A DNA stretch of 64,000 nt, from NCBI GenBank assembly GCA_003991915.1, contig RQTK01000002.1, positions 646,954 through 710,953 of the forward strand. The letters run 5' to 3'. Shown here one piece after another: positions 17,476 to 29,390 of this stretch. A model generated the notes under the pieces. It made no database searches and was not told where the DNA came from. It saw only the letters and a program-made list of their open reading frames with translations. A program made the translations under genes and the position numbers. The DNA is from Elysia chlorotica. Lineage: Eukaryota > Mollusca > Gastropoda > Plakobranchidae. Within the stretch, counting starts at the first letter, position 1. Every line of letters begins with the position of its first letter.

Positions 17476-20400
17476 TTACTACTACTTCTACCACCACTAC
17501 AGTTATCACTACCCCTACCCCTACGGTTACGTCTACTGCTACTCCTATTACTACTGTCTAGCAGACAATGAGCTGCAAGTGGACACTCACACATAAGCCA
17601 GCAACTCGTGTTTGGAACTCATCAGGCCTTTCAGATCACTAGGGGCTGGTCTCTTTCCTCCAGCATCTTTTGGCATGAGAACGTCAGGGTTGGCTGCAAA
17701 CGTACTTGTCGGGTGAAGCAGCAGGAAAGGCTTGTTCTGCATTTCAGAATAATTATATTGAATTTACACTCAATGCTTTATGAAAGGGGAAAAATAATGA
17801 GAATTACAAATTATGTAATCTAAATTTGAAATTAGCTGCTACAGACACATCTCCTCTAATTAATTAAACTTAGTTTGATTAACAAACTTAATGGCAAACT
17901 ATGACAAAAATACTGAAAAAAAAAGTATATTTTTAACTTGAAAATTTACGTTCAGCTTGTTTAATCATATAAATTCTCTGGGGGCATCCTATACGACAAC
18001 AGATTCACTCACATTCGTGCTTATGACTTATTACAAATATCATAACTGAACAGTCAGCGAAATCTTTATGTACAAGCACAAATACCATCATCTGTTCTCA
18101 ACACCCCTTACACTCTACAGCAACAAACTTCATAAACTTTTCCCATTACAAGGTTCAAGGTCTATTCGTTGTGTGCACACTATTTTGGGGTAATTTTGAA
18201 ATTTATAATTGGTCAAATCAGATTGATGTAAGGGTATACTGGGCCAAATGCATATTAATATGTTCAAAACGTGTGTAGTTTGATGGGAAAAGGTTAACTT
18301 TATGGAGTCGCAGCCATTTTGGCAGCCATTCTTAATATTTATAGGGCTTTTTCAAAATGTACATATTACGAACCAATAAATATAGAATACAGATTTGAAA
18401 ACTTCAGCTTTTTATCATTTAAATAAAATGCCTACTCTCACCGCCTATAAGTACATGATGTGGCTCTGCAGAGTTAAGGCAGCAATTTCAAAATGTACAT
18501 ATTACGAACCAATAAAGACAGAATACAGATTTGAAAATTTCAGCTTTTTATCTTTTAAATAAAATGCCTACTCACTCCTAAAATACATTGTGCATAAGCC
18601 TAGATGAGTTACTGTCTATGATGGTTAATTTATTACAATGCCTACTCTCACCGCCTATAAGTACATAATGTGGCTCTGTAGAGTTAAGGCAGCAGTACCC
18701 ACCTTGGTGTGAAAAGCCTGTTCCGAGTCCCGCTTGTACGTGTTGCAGTCGTCAGCAATGGCGACCTGTGGGTAGAGACCACTGCACAGAATGATCTTCA
18801 CCAGGTTCACATCCCTCAGAGTGAAGCTGCGGCTTTTGTTGGACGTCTCCTGAAGGAGAAAAAGGGGTGATCTTTAGTCACAGATAGCCAAGCTGTCTCC
18901 TAGTTTTATATTCCTTGGTCCCAAGAGATTCCTGAGCTAGAAACCAGGGACTTGACTAGTAATGTTATTCTGAAAACCGACTCAACTGGTGAGGAAAAAA
19001 AAATGTGATGGCCAGAGCAGGGATTGTACCTTACACTTCTGCGTAGAAAGCAAACAATTTATAATGGACCCCCGCAGTCCCGTCCCCTGAGAGACAAAGA
19101 CTCATTCATTTTGTTTTTGTCACTCTAATCACAATCATAATATTCGAATAATTATTTAGAGCACGTGAGTACCAGCCTAAGAGGTGTTTTATTTTTCTAG
19201 TCAACACCACCCTTGATATGCTGACTTTTCCAACTTACAAGGAGCAAAACAAGCAGGTTTACAAATTACAGTAAAAATTAAAAAAAAAAAAAAAATCCAT
19301 ATTAAGTCATTCAGCCCTGCGCGCTGGTTTACTCAGCTAGGCTGACCAAGTCCTGCGGCCCGAGCACAACCACACTCGGTTACGGATGTATACTGTCAGG
19401 GACCAAACAAGGCATAACTCGGCCTGCGATGGAACGATTATTTTTAGATATACAACTCTCTTTTCTTTTGAATAAAGGAAGGTAGTTGTTTACATGACTT
19501 CCCCATTGGATTTCCTTTTTTATTTTGCCATTGTCACTTTAGCTTGTTACAGTTTTTGTCGATTTTAAGCTGCTTTTTTTTCGTTATAGCTCAAAAAATT
19601 GTCGGCGAACTGCAGAGGACGTTCTTAGGGAGATTTCAATGGAATCTAATAGCGAGGATGAGGAATGTTTGTCTGACAATGATCCTGATTATAATGAAAC
19701 TGATAGTGAAACGAAGTCAAACAGTGTAGAGTCTAGATCTACATCTAGATAGACTAGATACAATGGAATCTAATAGCGAGGATGAGGAATGTTTGTCTGA
19801 CAATGATGACCTGATTATAATGAAACTGATAGTGAAACGAAGTCAAACAGTGTAGAGTCTAGATCTAGATCTAGATAGACTAGATATCAGATAAACCAAA
19901 GGAACCGTAAGGAATATAAATCCATACAGTACATAGATTTCAGACTTTGAATGACTTACCTAATCTAAATTACACAAAGAGCTATAGTTTTACATACCAC
20001 TTAAAAAAAGCCCTCCTTTTAATAGTGCAGTAAAATTCAAAATTTTGCCTTGACTGTATACCATACCTGTAGTTGATTCAAATCATTCGAAAGGCGAAAC
20101 TCCAAGTCTTTAATGTCACCTTCCTTCCCATCTCCTTCTTCGTCACTGATTTTATACTCCTGGTAGATAGATAATTATGATATCAAATTGAGAGCTCTTT
20201 GACTATAAAAAATTCCTCCACAAAATTGTCAGAAAAGAATCCTACCAAACTACATAACAAAAGGCAATTCCAAAGGGCTGATAGTTTGAAAATGGGAAAA
20301 CAACAAATTAAGTCAATGAATAGAAAAGAAAGAAAGAAAAAGGAGCATATTTATGTTGTATCATCCTTTTTTAGGACATTCATTCCAGTAAGTATCAACC

Positions 20401-23400
20401 CTAGGCATAATAATGGTTGACATTGGTCAATATGGTCAGATAGCTGCCATTTGTCGCAATTCAGTGATATCATCAGAATAGTAATTTTAGGTGTCAAACC
20501 TTTTCCATATGTATTGGGGTATGTTTGACGTCCCATTCTCTAAAAAAAACAAAAAAAATATTTCAAGAGTTTATAAAATTTACAGGAAACTTCACAATTT
20601 TAGCATTTAATTTAAAATGTAAAAAACTGGCAGTAAATAGTTATAGTAAAAAAAATAAAAAAATGTCTAACCTCATCCTTCAGTATGAGAACCTTTCTCT
20701 CCCTTATCTTGTTTTACAATTAGGTTTAAAACGGGTAACGACGATTAGTTCTTGTTAAAAAAACAACAACGAAAGGCTAACCTCATCCTCCAGTGTGAGG
20801 ACCTTCCTCCTCTTCCTCTCCCTCATCTTATCACGGCGGAGCTGGGCCAGCCTCTTCCTCTCCCCGTGCTGGGCTCGGCGCTGGTCGCTGCTCAGGTAGC
20901 GCTGGGTGGGTTCCCCCCCATCAAGCAGGTGGTGGTCCTGTATAGGGCCAGAGATCATAGTGGGAGGAACAAAAAATGTGTAATTAAAGGTGTCAATTAT
21001 ATTGAGGTCTTAATGTCCTGCCGTATAGTATCCCTCAGCGGAACTTAGGAGACGTTTTAATCCAGGGAGAAAGATGTCTTGATAAAGTATTGTATAGAAA
21101 AATGAAAAGCTCCAGGAATAAAAGGTACTACTGCTACTGCGACTGCTGCTGCTGTTACTACTACTCCTACTACTACTATTACTAAACTATAACAACTGCT
21201 ACTACTATTACTAAACTATAACAACTGCTACTACTATTACTACTAATGAAAACAAAACAGATGATTTATAGAGCACTATTTCTGAGAAACACAGTTCATG
21301 GTTGACTGCTTTCATGATATAGCGAAAACATCAGGGAAAGCACAGCGTAGATGGCAACATCACTCTATAAACATTATGTAGACAGAGAAAGATGGCGCAA
21401 TCGTATCAATTTATGAAGGCATCAATGTTGTCAGCTACCGTCATAAGTGGCGACACTGACAGCTATCAGGTAAGATCTAAAATTCCCTAACATATTCAAT
21501 CTACTGCAGTGAGAGCCATGAATGTGTTTAAGTTTAAGTGATTCTGTATGGATATGATAAGGGAAAGACCAGAGTAAAGAGGATAACAAAAGGCCTTAAT
21601 ACCATCAAATCATACTATTATAGGTGGTCCTGAATAGAGCAAATATCACGAGTGGAATATAATAGTAATATCAAAGATCATGTAAGTCATTAAATATAAA
21701 GCAAAAAAAAAGGGTAATTGTCCAAGAGAATAAAAAAATGGTTTTATCAGCAATTCTATCATTAAATTACACCATCCAATATCATAGAACTTAAAGCATG
21801 AAGCCACAAATACAAATTTATTTTATTTTCACTAGAACTTCCACATACCCTAAGGAGATCACCAAACTGCCGTTTGAGTTTAGTCATTTCGTAGAACCTC
21901 TGTTCCTCAAGGCCACGTCGCTTGCTCCACTTTCTGGTACCTTGGCCCTGAGCCTTAACCTACAAAAGTAAAGGTAGAGGTAACAATAAAGGTTGGTTTC
22001 TTAACTTCCATCGTCAGCAACAGCTAGGGTGGGACAAGTCCCTCGACAGTTTAAGTTATGCCACATACAGACATAGGGGGATTACAAAGACTTCTGCCTC
22101 AGTCTGTCAAATTATACTGGCACTGGTCCGACCAGTAGGAGATGAAATGAGACAAATAAGCTTGCCCAAACAAGTGATTGAACAGAGCACCTCTTGAATA
22201 GGAACCCAGCCACTTGTACCAGCAAGCCCTACCTCCTCCCTCCCCCCGAATTGATCTGTAACAACACATAAGATAGTGGAAAAAAAAATTGTCAGATGAT
22301 ACAGATGACTAGATATCACTTCTCTTCCCCAACCCATAAAAAAATTAGAAATTCAACAGCTGTAAAATAAATGGTAACTTAAAACAACACATAAGATAGT
22401 GGAAAAAAAAATTGTCAGATGATACAGATGACTAGATATCACTTCTCTTCCCCAACCCATAAAAAAATGAGAAATTCAACAGCTGTAAAATAAATGATAA
22501 CTTAAAAAAAAAAAAAAAGATACACTTGTAAGGTGGAAAGGATAGGAATAGAATAGGGATATGAAATAGCATTGTAATTTTGTTGATGACAATTCATAAT
22601 ACAAAGCTACAATGCTAAAGGGAGAAGGGGGACTGCATACAATTTTAAACTTATGAATTCATTTGATGACAAATTAAACATTACTGGCACTAAAAGTTTA
22701 ACTATAATTGTACAAAAAATATATATATATTGACTATAGCTATGATGAGAATTAATTCAAACTTAATAATATGAATTATTAATATTAAACCTGAATCCAT
22801 TCATCAAAAGCATTCAGCAGAGTGAAGGGATCACCATGATCAGACTCAAGTGGCTTTCTGGCTGTCTGAAAAAAGGTAAGAGAAAAAAGATTTAACAAAT
22901 ACAGTTCAATGTAAGCCCGTTTACAAAAAATAAATAAAACAACAGATAAAGTGATTTGAAGCAATATTGTGTGGAAAAAAATGTTGTATTACAGAGAGCA
23001 GATCAGATAGTGCTACACTGTGCCTTCAAAAGTAAATTAGATTGTCAAGTTATCCTTAAACCAAATTATATGTTCAATTTAACAAGTTCTAGTTCAAAGA
23101 GTTTTTAGTTTTTTAAAAAAGCATAAGAATATAGACCAACAAGTCAAAACCAACATTTTAAAGGCAAAGTGAAACATTGCTCATATCAAAGATGGAGAAA
23201 GCTGCCCAAGTGTCACAGATGAAGAACTGGGATGCACTACAGCCATAAGTCTAAGTAGTAAGTAGTAAGTTCAAAAAATGAATTTGACATACTATATATA
23301 ATGCAATTCCTATACACAAAGTCAAACTTGCACTTCATCTTGTATAAAAAAAACCCACAAGCAAACCCTTTAGCATTATTATGTCGTTGCCCAAACAAGA

Positions 23401-23496
23401 TTCACTCACCATGGCCTCAGAATCAGTGTAGGCTCTGTTGGTGAATGGAGACTGCACACTCATGGCTGCTGTAATTGAGAGGATGGGATCAATCAT
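13960..23496 (-). CDS. DHX34: DHX34, C-terminal part (13 exons, 549 codons)
   Basis: DHX34 is a DEAH/RHA helicase that promotes nonsense-mediated decay by helping SMG1 phosphorylate UPF1 (known for the family). Minus-strand exons: 23496-23410, 22865-22791, 21959-21849, 20937-20782, 20159-20067, 18849-18703, 17736-17591, 17317-17204, 16568-16447, 15745-15578, 15201-15093, 14529-14378, 14129-13960. All have GT-AG borders and consistent phases. The first exon starts in the helical-bundle region ([18 protein letters not shown]). Later landmarks match DHX34: [93 protein letters not shown]. The C-terminus has two zinc-binding motifs, C-x2-C-x13-H-x3-C and a final C-x2-C-x13-H-x3-H. Acceptor 15201 is chosen by phase and is less certain. 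Confidence 0.9.
14248..14288. repeat. (AAT)n microsatellite in DHX34 last intron
   Basis: About 13 AAT units in the intron between exons 14529-14378 and 14129-13960. Confidence 0.95.
17431..17560. repeat. (CTA)n-derived tract filling a short DHX34 intron
   Basis: The 273-bp intron 17318-17590 is about half (CTA)n and CTA-like triplets. Confidence 0.9.
18350..18695 (-). repeat. Tandem duplication in a DHX34 intron
   Basis: A unit with TACATATTACGAACCAATAA, AATACAGATTTGAAAA and GGCTCTG-AGAGTTAAGGCAGCA appears at 18350-18482 and again at 18486-18695. The second unit has about 70 extra bases. The copy edge is only 8 bp from exon 18849-18703. Confidence 0.85.
19637..19886 (+). repeat. 124-bp tandem duplication carrying an acidic open frame
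   Basis: Copies 19637-19760 and 19761-19886 are nearly identical; the second has a 2-base insertion plus one substitution. Copy 1 reads [20 protein letters not shown] and continues, open from about 19590 ([12 protein letters not shown]) to a TAG at 19750. An acidic N-terminus after a VLREI-like helix is reminiscent of piggyBac-family transposase starts, but no transposase body is present. Lies in a DHX34 intron, opposite strand. Confidence 0.6.
20666..20712 (-). repeat. Decayed copy of the 3' end of DHX34 exon 20937-20782
   Basis: CTAACCTCATCCTTCAGTAT and the following bases match the exon end plus its donor site at 20777-20830, about 110 bp away. Substitutions and a short deletion mean it is a partial duplication, not an exon. 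Confidence 0.6.
21131..21244. repeat. CTA/CTG triplet-rich tract
   Basis: Contains a tandem of ACTACTATTACTAAACTATA plus ACAACTGCT units. It lies in the DHX34 intron after exon 21959-21849. Confidence 0.85.
21988..22236 (-). mobile_element. SINE copy, nearly full length but diverged, reverse
   Basis: It contains AAATTATACTGGCACTGGTC (M1), a decayed M2, and a degenerate head near 22190-22230. It lies in the DHX34 intron between exons 22865-22791 and 21959-21849. Confidence 0.6.
22261..22505. repeat. Near-identical 123-bp tandem duplication
   Basis: Copies start at 22261 and 22384 and differ at about two positions over 122 bases, so the duplication is very recent or an assembly artefact. It lies in a DHX34 intron. 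Confidence 0.9.
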
Positions 23497-24157
23497 CTGC
23501 AGAGAGAGAGAGAGGATAAAAATAGCTTGCTTGTAGATGCAGCTAAAACATGTATAAAACAAAATCCATCTCCCATGGAGCAGCAGGGTAACTGTTGGGT
23601 TTGAACCAAGGAGAAGTTAAAAAAAGAGAAGGCTCCCCCCCCCCCCCCCCCCAAAAAAAAATTCTCTTATGCGTTTGAACTACGAAGAATTAATAATATA
23701 TGTTAAACAGCAAAATAACAGCCTCAATTCCGTATGAGCTGAAACACAATTATTGCACCTCTAATCAATTAAAAACTTTCTGGGTGGTTTAGTTTTTTTC
23801 TCAAGGCATTACAAAGATATATAATTATGCATTTCGATCAAAATAATTCCAAATTTTCTGGGTTCACATCTAGTAGGTAAAATCTAAAAAATATGAGTTT
23901 GTATAGGGTTTGATGTTGTTAGGTAAATAGATCATTGTTTTAAAAGGAAAAATAACTGAAAGGGATGGTGTTCTAATCTGGAAAATTTATTCATTAAAAA
24001 AATAATTAAATAGCACTCAAACAAGCCATTTTTGTTTGTAAGTGTCTGTTACAGATCAGGAAAACAGTATTCATTTTTTATTTGGATTTCAGTGCATGGT
24101 ATAATTTTTACTTGGGTTAAAGGAAATTGCTAGAGAAATTGGACACACATATCTTAC
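23497..24157 (-). other. DHX34: Gap in DHX34: helicase core exons missing
   Basis: Only 661 bp separate the pre-core exon from the post-RecA2 exon. About 460-480 residues that all DHX34 proteins have here (Walker A, DEAH-type box, SAT and the C-terminal helicase motifs) are absent, and no frame in the window carries them. The interval is AT-rich with no exon-like frame. It holds a run of 18 C followed by 9 A at 23635-23661 and a short tRNA B-box-like GGTTTGAACC near 23600. Assembly collapse, deletion or genuine loss are all possible. Confidence 0.8.
23635..23661. repeat. Poly-C / poly-A tract in the DHX34 gap interval
   Basis: Eighteen C followed by nine A inside the interval where the helicase core exons should lie. 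Such runs often break assemblies. Confidence 0.95.
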
Positions 24158-25956
24158 CTACAAGTCGGTTCTTCTTCAGAAAAACATCAAATTCTTTGCA
24201 AAGGAAAGAGATATTGATTTTGTATTGCACATCATACTTTTGGGGTAAATTTAAACCATGGTCAGTTTTGTTATCTGAACTGGAATCAAATGGAGGATTG
24301 GCTGAAACAAGAAAAAATAATTTCAATGTCAATTGAGATTGTAAGTGTAATGTGCTTGCAACTTGAGAATAAAATATTTTTAGCCACACATCAATATAAA
24401 TTTCTATGGTAAATGATAATTCCGTTTGCAGTTATGGCTAAATCAAGTTAAAACATAAGAAAAAAAGCAAAACCAGTACCATCACACATAATTCATTAGT
24501 AACATCTTGGCCTAAATATTTCAGAACATACTACATAGCGGCCAAGACCAAAACAGGTCGAGGCTGCAACATAATAACTAATGACACTGTCAGGTGATAT
24601 ATGAGACATGAAAGCAACTTGAAAACGAATGAATCAAAGCGTACATTATACCAGCTACTGCTCTATAATAAGAGAGCTACATTGAAAAACTAAGTCCTGA
24701 AAAATTAAGAACTTACATTGTAACTTTTGTTGTTTCTTCTTTTGAAATTCCTGATATCTTGAAACAAACGCCCAAAAGTCTTCATGTTCCTGACTTCCTC
24801 TATGGGAAAATTGGATTATTTGCAAAAGAGAAAAAAAGAGTTAAAGTCTATAGATCTATACAAAGCTGAAAGATTAACAAACCATTAAAAAATGAACGAA
24901 ACAAACAAAAAAGAAATAAAAAAAAAAACATATAGATCTAATATGGAACTTATTCTTTTCCAATCTTTTATAGCACTCGCATAAAATTTTAGGTTTTAAC
25001 AATTAAACACTTAACTCCAAGTAATGTAGTCTTCAACATGGTCAAAACAGTCAATGTAATAATTTACTGACTTGTCTTGGTGCAAAAAGAGCAGATAAAT
25101 GTTCAAAAATTAAAAATTAGATAAGGTTGTCAGAACATTTTCCCAACCAAAGATGAGTTAAAAGGTGTGATATTATTTTAAAACCGTTTTTAAATTAATA
25201 AATATGTAGATACCTTGATTTATCTGATAATAAATTAAAAAAAAATACAAACATTTAAATAATATGGAATCATCTGTAACATACACTTTTGATTTAACTT
25301 AACATTAAGAGATCTACAATTTTGAGAATCCTATTATTGGTTATGAAGTTAAAATTTCATACATTCTCGTTCCGTAATTTAAAGTTCCAAGTTCTGTTGT
25401 AAAGAATTTAACTTGCAAACATCCAAAAAAGTTTATTTATGACAATAATCAGGTGAACCGTGGAATGTTTTTGAGATTAAGCCTATCCTACAGCCTCATC
25501 GAAGACTTTCAAATTTACCTTAAGCCCCTTCTCTTACCTCTCTGAGATCTTGGAGAAATATCTGTCTGCAAAGAAAATCTTTGCTAAGGACATCTTATAT
25601 CTTTTGAAATCAAAATTCCAGTCAAGTGGTTTCTCTCTTTCTTTGTCTAGCAAAGCCTTTTCTTTTGTTTGGTCCTTTGCACCATGAGATACCTCTGTCT
25701 TAACTTTTTCTGAATGGTAAGTATCCTCTGAAGACTCATATTTGTCTCCCTTCACATCAAGATCAGGGGAAGCTGAGACAGATCTGGAGCGAAACTTGAC
25801 ATGAACTGGAGATCTGGATCTTGATCGGTATCGTGATCTGGATCTCTGCTTCTTTGACTTTTTGCTTTTATGTTTCGAATGTTTACTTCTATGCCGTCTG
25901 TGAGGAGATTTTGAGCCTGACTTTGATCTTGATCTAGATCTTGATTCAGTCGGCAT
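24158..25956 (-). CDS. DHX34: DHX34, N-terminal part (3 exons, RS-rich N-terminus)
   Basis: Minus-strand exons: 25956-25538, 24799-24717, 24301-24158. The start codon at 25956 opens MPTESRSRSRSKSG; a longer open frame only adds a TTG. Residues about 5-62 are Arg-Ser/Lys-rich (RS-like). DHX34-specific sequence begins near residue 110 with LDWNFDFKRY and continues through HEDFWAFVSRYQEFQ and LPQKYDVQYKINISF, matching the region before the helicase core. The last exon ends FLKKNRLV plus one base at a perfect GTAAG donor. The next readable exon (23496) needs phase 0, so the two parts cannot be joined directly (GTA GAT GAT TGA). The RS-like stretch may be lineage-specific; I do not recall it as a vertebrate DHX34 feature. 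Confidence 0.88.
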
Positions 25957-26426
25957 TTTATTAGATCTATAACTTGCCTTTCCAAACAAAAAAGTGAAAG
26001 GTTTCTAGATCTAGATATCATGGGTATCTAAAAAGACTCTAGATCTACACGTCTTCTGGATTTTATCTTGTTCATATCTTAACCACTCTTTAGTCTTAAA
26101 TGGTTAAACTGTTAATGTTGGCAGTTGTCTTATATATAATAGATCTAGATTCTAGAATAGAACTTGAACTTGTACGCTGTTTCTCTGATTTTCTTGGATG
26201 CGATTTAGAAAGTGAAAGTAGAATCACTCAATTTTTATTTCAAGAGTGACACCCCCTGCTCTGGTGGTCCCAATGGGGAATCAGGAGGTAGGATCATAAT
26301 AATAATGCCAAACTTTTTAATATCGTATAGCGGTACTTTGTTTTTTAACCCCCCCCCCCCTTTATTTCGTTCTTTCTTTAACATTTTGTCATAATTATGT
26401 ATTTATACGTATAAATTGTAATATTG

Positions 26427-26742
<316 letters not shown>

Positions 26743-27313
26743 CTTGGAGAGAAAATCGACTCTCCACTGGGCGGTTCACCATGCTACACGATGCAACCAA
26801 AACCTGCCATCCAAACTGCACTAAAGTTTCCCTTTAAAGTAATATGTTTTTATTCTATTCACATTAGCCAACGTTCTTTTGTCCATACATCCACGAAAAT
26901 TACTTGAAGTAAACGAGGCTACAATATTGGCTTTGATTATTAAGCTTAGCGTATTGTGTTCGAGAACGTTGTTTGATGTCAGATGTATACCAAGGGACTC
27001 TACCGTGTTTAATTTAAGCGCAAGATCAAAGATTATTTGTTTCTACCTCCCTTGGCTTAAAAAATGTTACTGCTCAGTTCTTGTTTTATTTAAAAAATGC
27101 GTTAAGCCCTGCTGCAACACCTTAGCTTTGTCATAGCCCAAGACCAACGCCTGATCACTAAGACAGAGAGAATAGTAGACTTACTTATGCCTCAAATTTT
27201 CACAGAGGGTCTACTGTAGACCAATCAGTTGGGATAAAGGAGACCTGTTTGTTGAATAAGAGACCTGCCATTTAGAAGGCACACGCTCTAAACTAAGGCT
27301 TTATTTTATTTGT

Positions 27314-27490
27314 TCGATTTCAAACCTTAATGTTTGTGTCGGCGTCACGTTAATGTGACCGGCTGAGAGTCTGAGACAAAAGTCTTGGTAACCCCGCACT
27401 GTTTCTATGTGGCAGCACTTACATTTGTCAGATATTAAGTCTTGGGATCCTTTCACTGGCCTTACTGCGGACGTTAAGAAATCAATCCAC
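27314..27490 (+). mobile_element. SINE copy: M1-M3, forward
   Basis: GTCGGCGTCACGTTAATGTG, CCCCGCACTGT, ATGTGGCAGCAC and TTGTCAGATATTAAG are present. The tRNA head is lost. Confidence 0.7.
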
Positions 27491-27616
27491 TCACCCATCA
27501 TGTTGTTGCTCTTACATTGTCAAGAGGTGAGACCCACTCTTATCACCAGACAGTACTAAGACAAAGTCCAACTTATCCTCCGGACAAACCTAAAAGTGAG
27601 TGTTTTTTTTAATAAG

Positions 27617-27785
27617 CTATTGTCGCGGTCGGGACTCCAGAGCGGGTCACCGAGGACTTGGCTGGTCACATTATACTGACACCGAACCAGGAGGAAAAAG
27701 CATCACCACCAGAGCGAGGCTCGAACCCCGAGCCTCCTGGTTCGGATGCCAACGCGTTAATCCTAACGGCACCGATACCACATCC
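27617..27785 (-). mobile_element. SINE copy: head and M1, reverse
   Basis: GGCTCGAACCCCGAGCC (B box) and a reverse A-box region near 27755-27775 are clear, followed by CACATTATACTGACACCGAA (M1). Confidence 0.75.
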
Positions 27786-29084
27786 CCGAACATATGAAGC
27801 GACGTTGATTAAAAGTATGGTGTTGGGGGGGGGGGGGGGGCTTGGGGTCTGTTGATGTAATCCTCTGAAGAAAAAAGCGCAAAAGATATTGTAATTGGAA
27901 TCATTTGAAACGGAGAGAAATGAGACTACCGTCTCAAACAGCACATAATGGCGTGTGCGTGTGTGCTTGTGTTGTAACCCCTTTGGGTGATGCTTGCATT
28001 TTAATTACCACAACTTGGGACTAGGAATACAATTAAGTGGTGTGATCACAATAAAATTCTAAAAAACCATACAAAGAAATCTACGTTCATGATTTGTCTC
28101 TAACTCAGCTGACATGCAATCTTCGAAGAGTGCTAATTTCAATGTGTTGTAGATACAACTCAGGATAAATTAAAGATTACGTAGAGCTTAACTTTTTAAC
28201 AAACCGGGAAATCGGGACACCCGATACACGCGATGCGAAAGGACCAAAACTTTAATAACAAGAACAATGCTTATTCTCTGACATTTTTCGAAACCTTATC
28301 GAATCATATGTGAGGGTAAAACCAACGTTTGTCTAATTTTTGAACATCACGGGTACCTTTATAAGTCTCATACATTTAGGCAGCACGCATCTGAACAATA
28401 ATAGGTCTATAAGAATCCAAAATTTGGTGAAATCTCATTCCACAAAGTGCTACCATTATCAAGTCTCATGGATGATTAAGAAAGTGATAATTAAATAAGC
28501 ACATTTTAAATACATTAACTAGAACCATATACGCCTTAAATTAAGTCACATTGGATTTGAAGCTTCGAATGAAATTTTAGTTTGTTGTCCCTTTTTCATC
28601 CATTTATTTCTTTAGAGATAAATTAGTTATTGGTATTCCACTTTTCAAAGATAGCACTGTCGTTTGATAAGCCGAGATGTATAACTTTTATTTTAACATA
28701 ATATAATTCAACATTTTCCTGAACTTGCAGTTCTCCACTGACATTTTGGTATAGAGAAGTGTGCCGAACAAGAGAGCGAAAATAAAGCACAGGCATTGCT
28801 CCCCCCCCCCCCCCCCCCCCCCCTTAATTTTTGTCTTTGTTGAACGGGTTATTTTAAAAAATGACCATGGCAACAGCATCATCTTCATAAAGAACAACAA
28901 GCGTCATATTAACATTCTCTCTTCACAACTGATTTATAACAGAGGTTAGTCTTCGATGAATTTACGAGAAGGTTGATACATTGCCTAGTCTGTAAAAAAA
29001 AAAAACAAAAAACAACAAAAAACAAACTACTTCGTACATAACATTTTTGTAGGGGACGAAATCCGATATGTTACTTTGCTCGAT

Positions 29085-29140
29085 CTTGGAGGACCTACGG
29101 GTTTGGCTTGAAGATCAATGCTCTACTACTAGTCCACCCC
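29085..29140 (-). mobile_element. SINE tRNA-like head fragment, reverse
   Basis: A reverse head with AATGCTCTACTACTAGTCC (A box) and a degraded B box. It lies about 200 bp upstream of the nucleoplasmin TATA-like box. Confidence 0.5.
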
Positions 29141-29340
29141 CTCCCCCCTTTTCCCCCCTCTCCCTTTCCCTGTCACAAACACCCCAACAATACATGCAAA
29201 TATTTCTCAATTCCTGCACTGCCGATTAACCACTATTGCCGCTAAATGGACTGTTATAATTATTGCACCAAATCTGCACATTTGTAAATTGTGCTCAAAA
29301 TTACATAATCACGTGAATGTGCTCATTGTCAAATTACTCG

Positions 29341-29390
29341 ATATAAAGGTAAAAAGCACAATCACTACACACGTCCTTTTCTGCTCTCGA
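29341..29390 (+). promoter_or_regulatory. NPM: TATA-like core promoter of the nucleoplasmin gene
   Basis: ATATAAAGG at 29341-29349 is followed about 30 nt later by a pyrimidine run (TCCTTTTCTGCTCTC, 29374-29388). The run could be a transcription start with a 5' terminal oligopyrimidine-like leader. This would give a 5' UTR of about 240 nt before the start codon at 29618. Start site and TOP character are inferred. Confidence 0.45.

Noticed and set aside
23410-24301. Direct splicing of DHX34 exon 24301-24158 to exon 23496-23410 as a core-less isoform
   Set aside because: Phase 1 to phase 0 mismatch yields a stop two codons after the junction.
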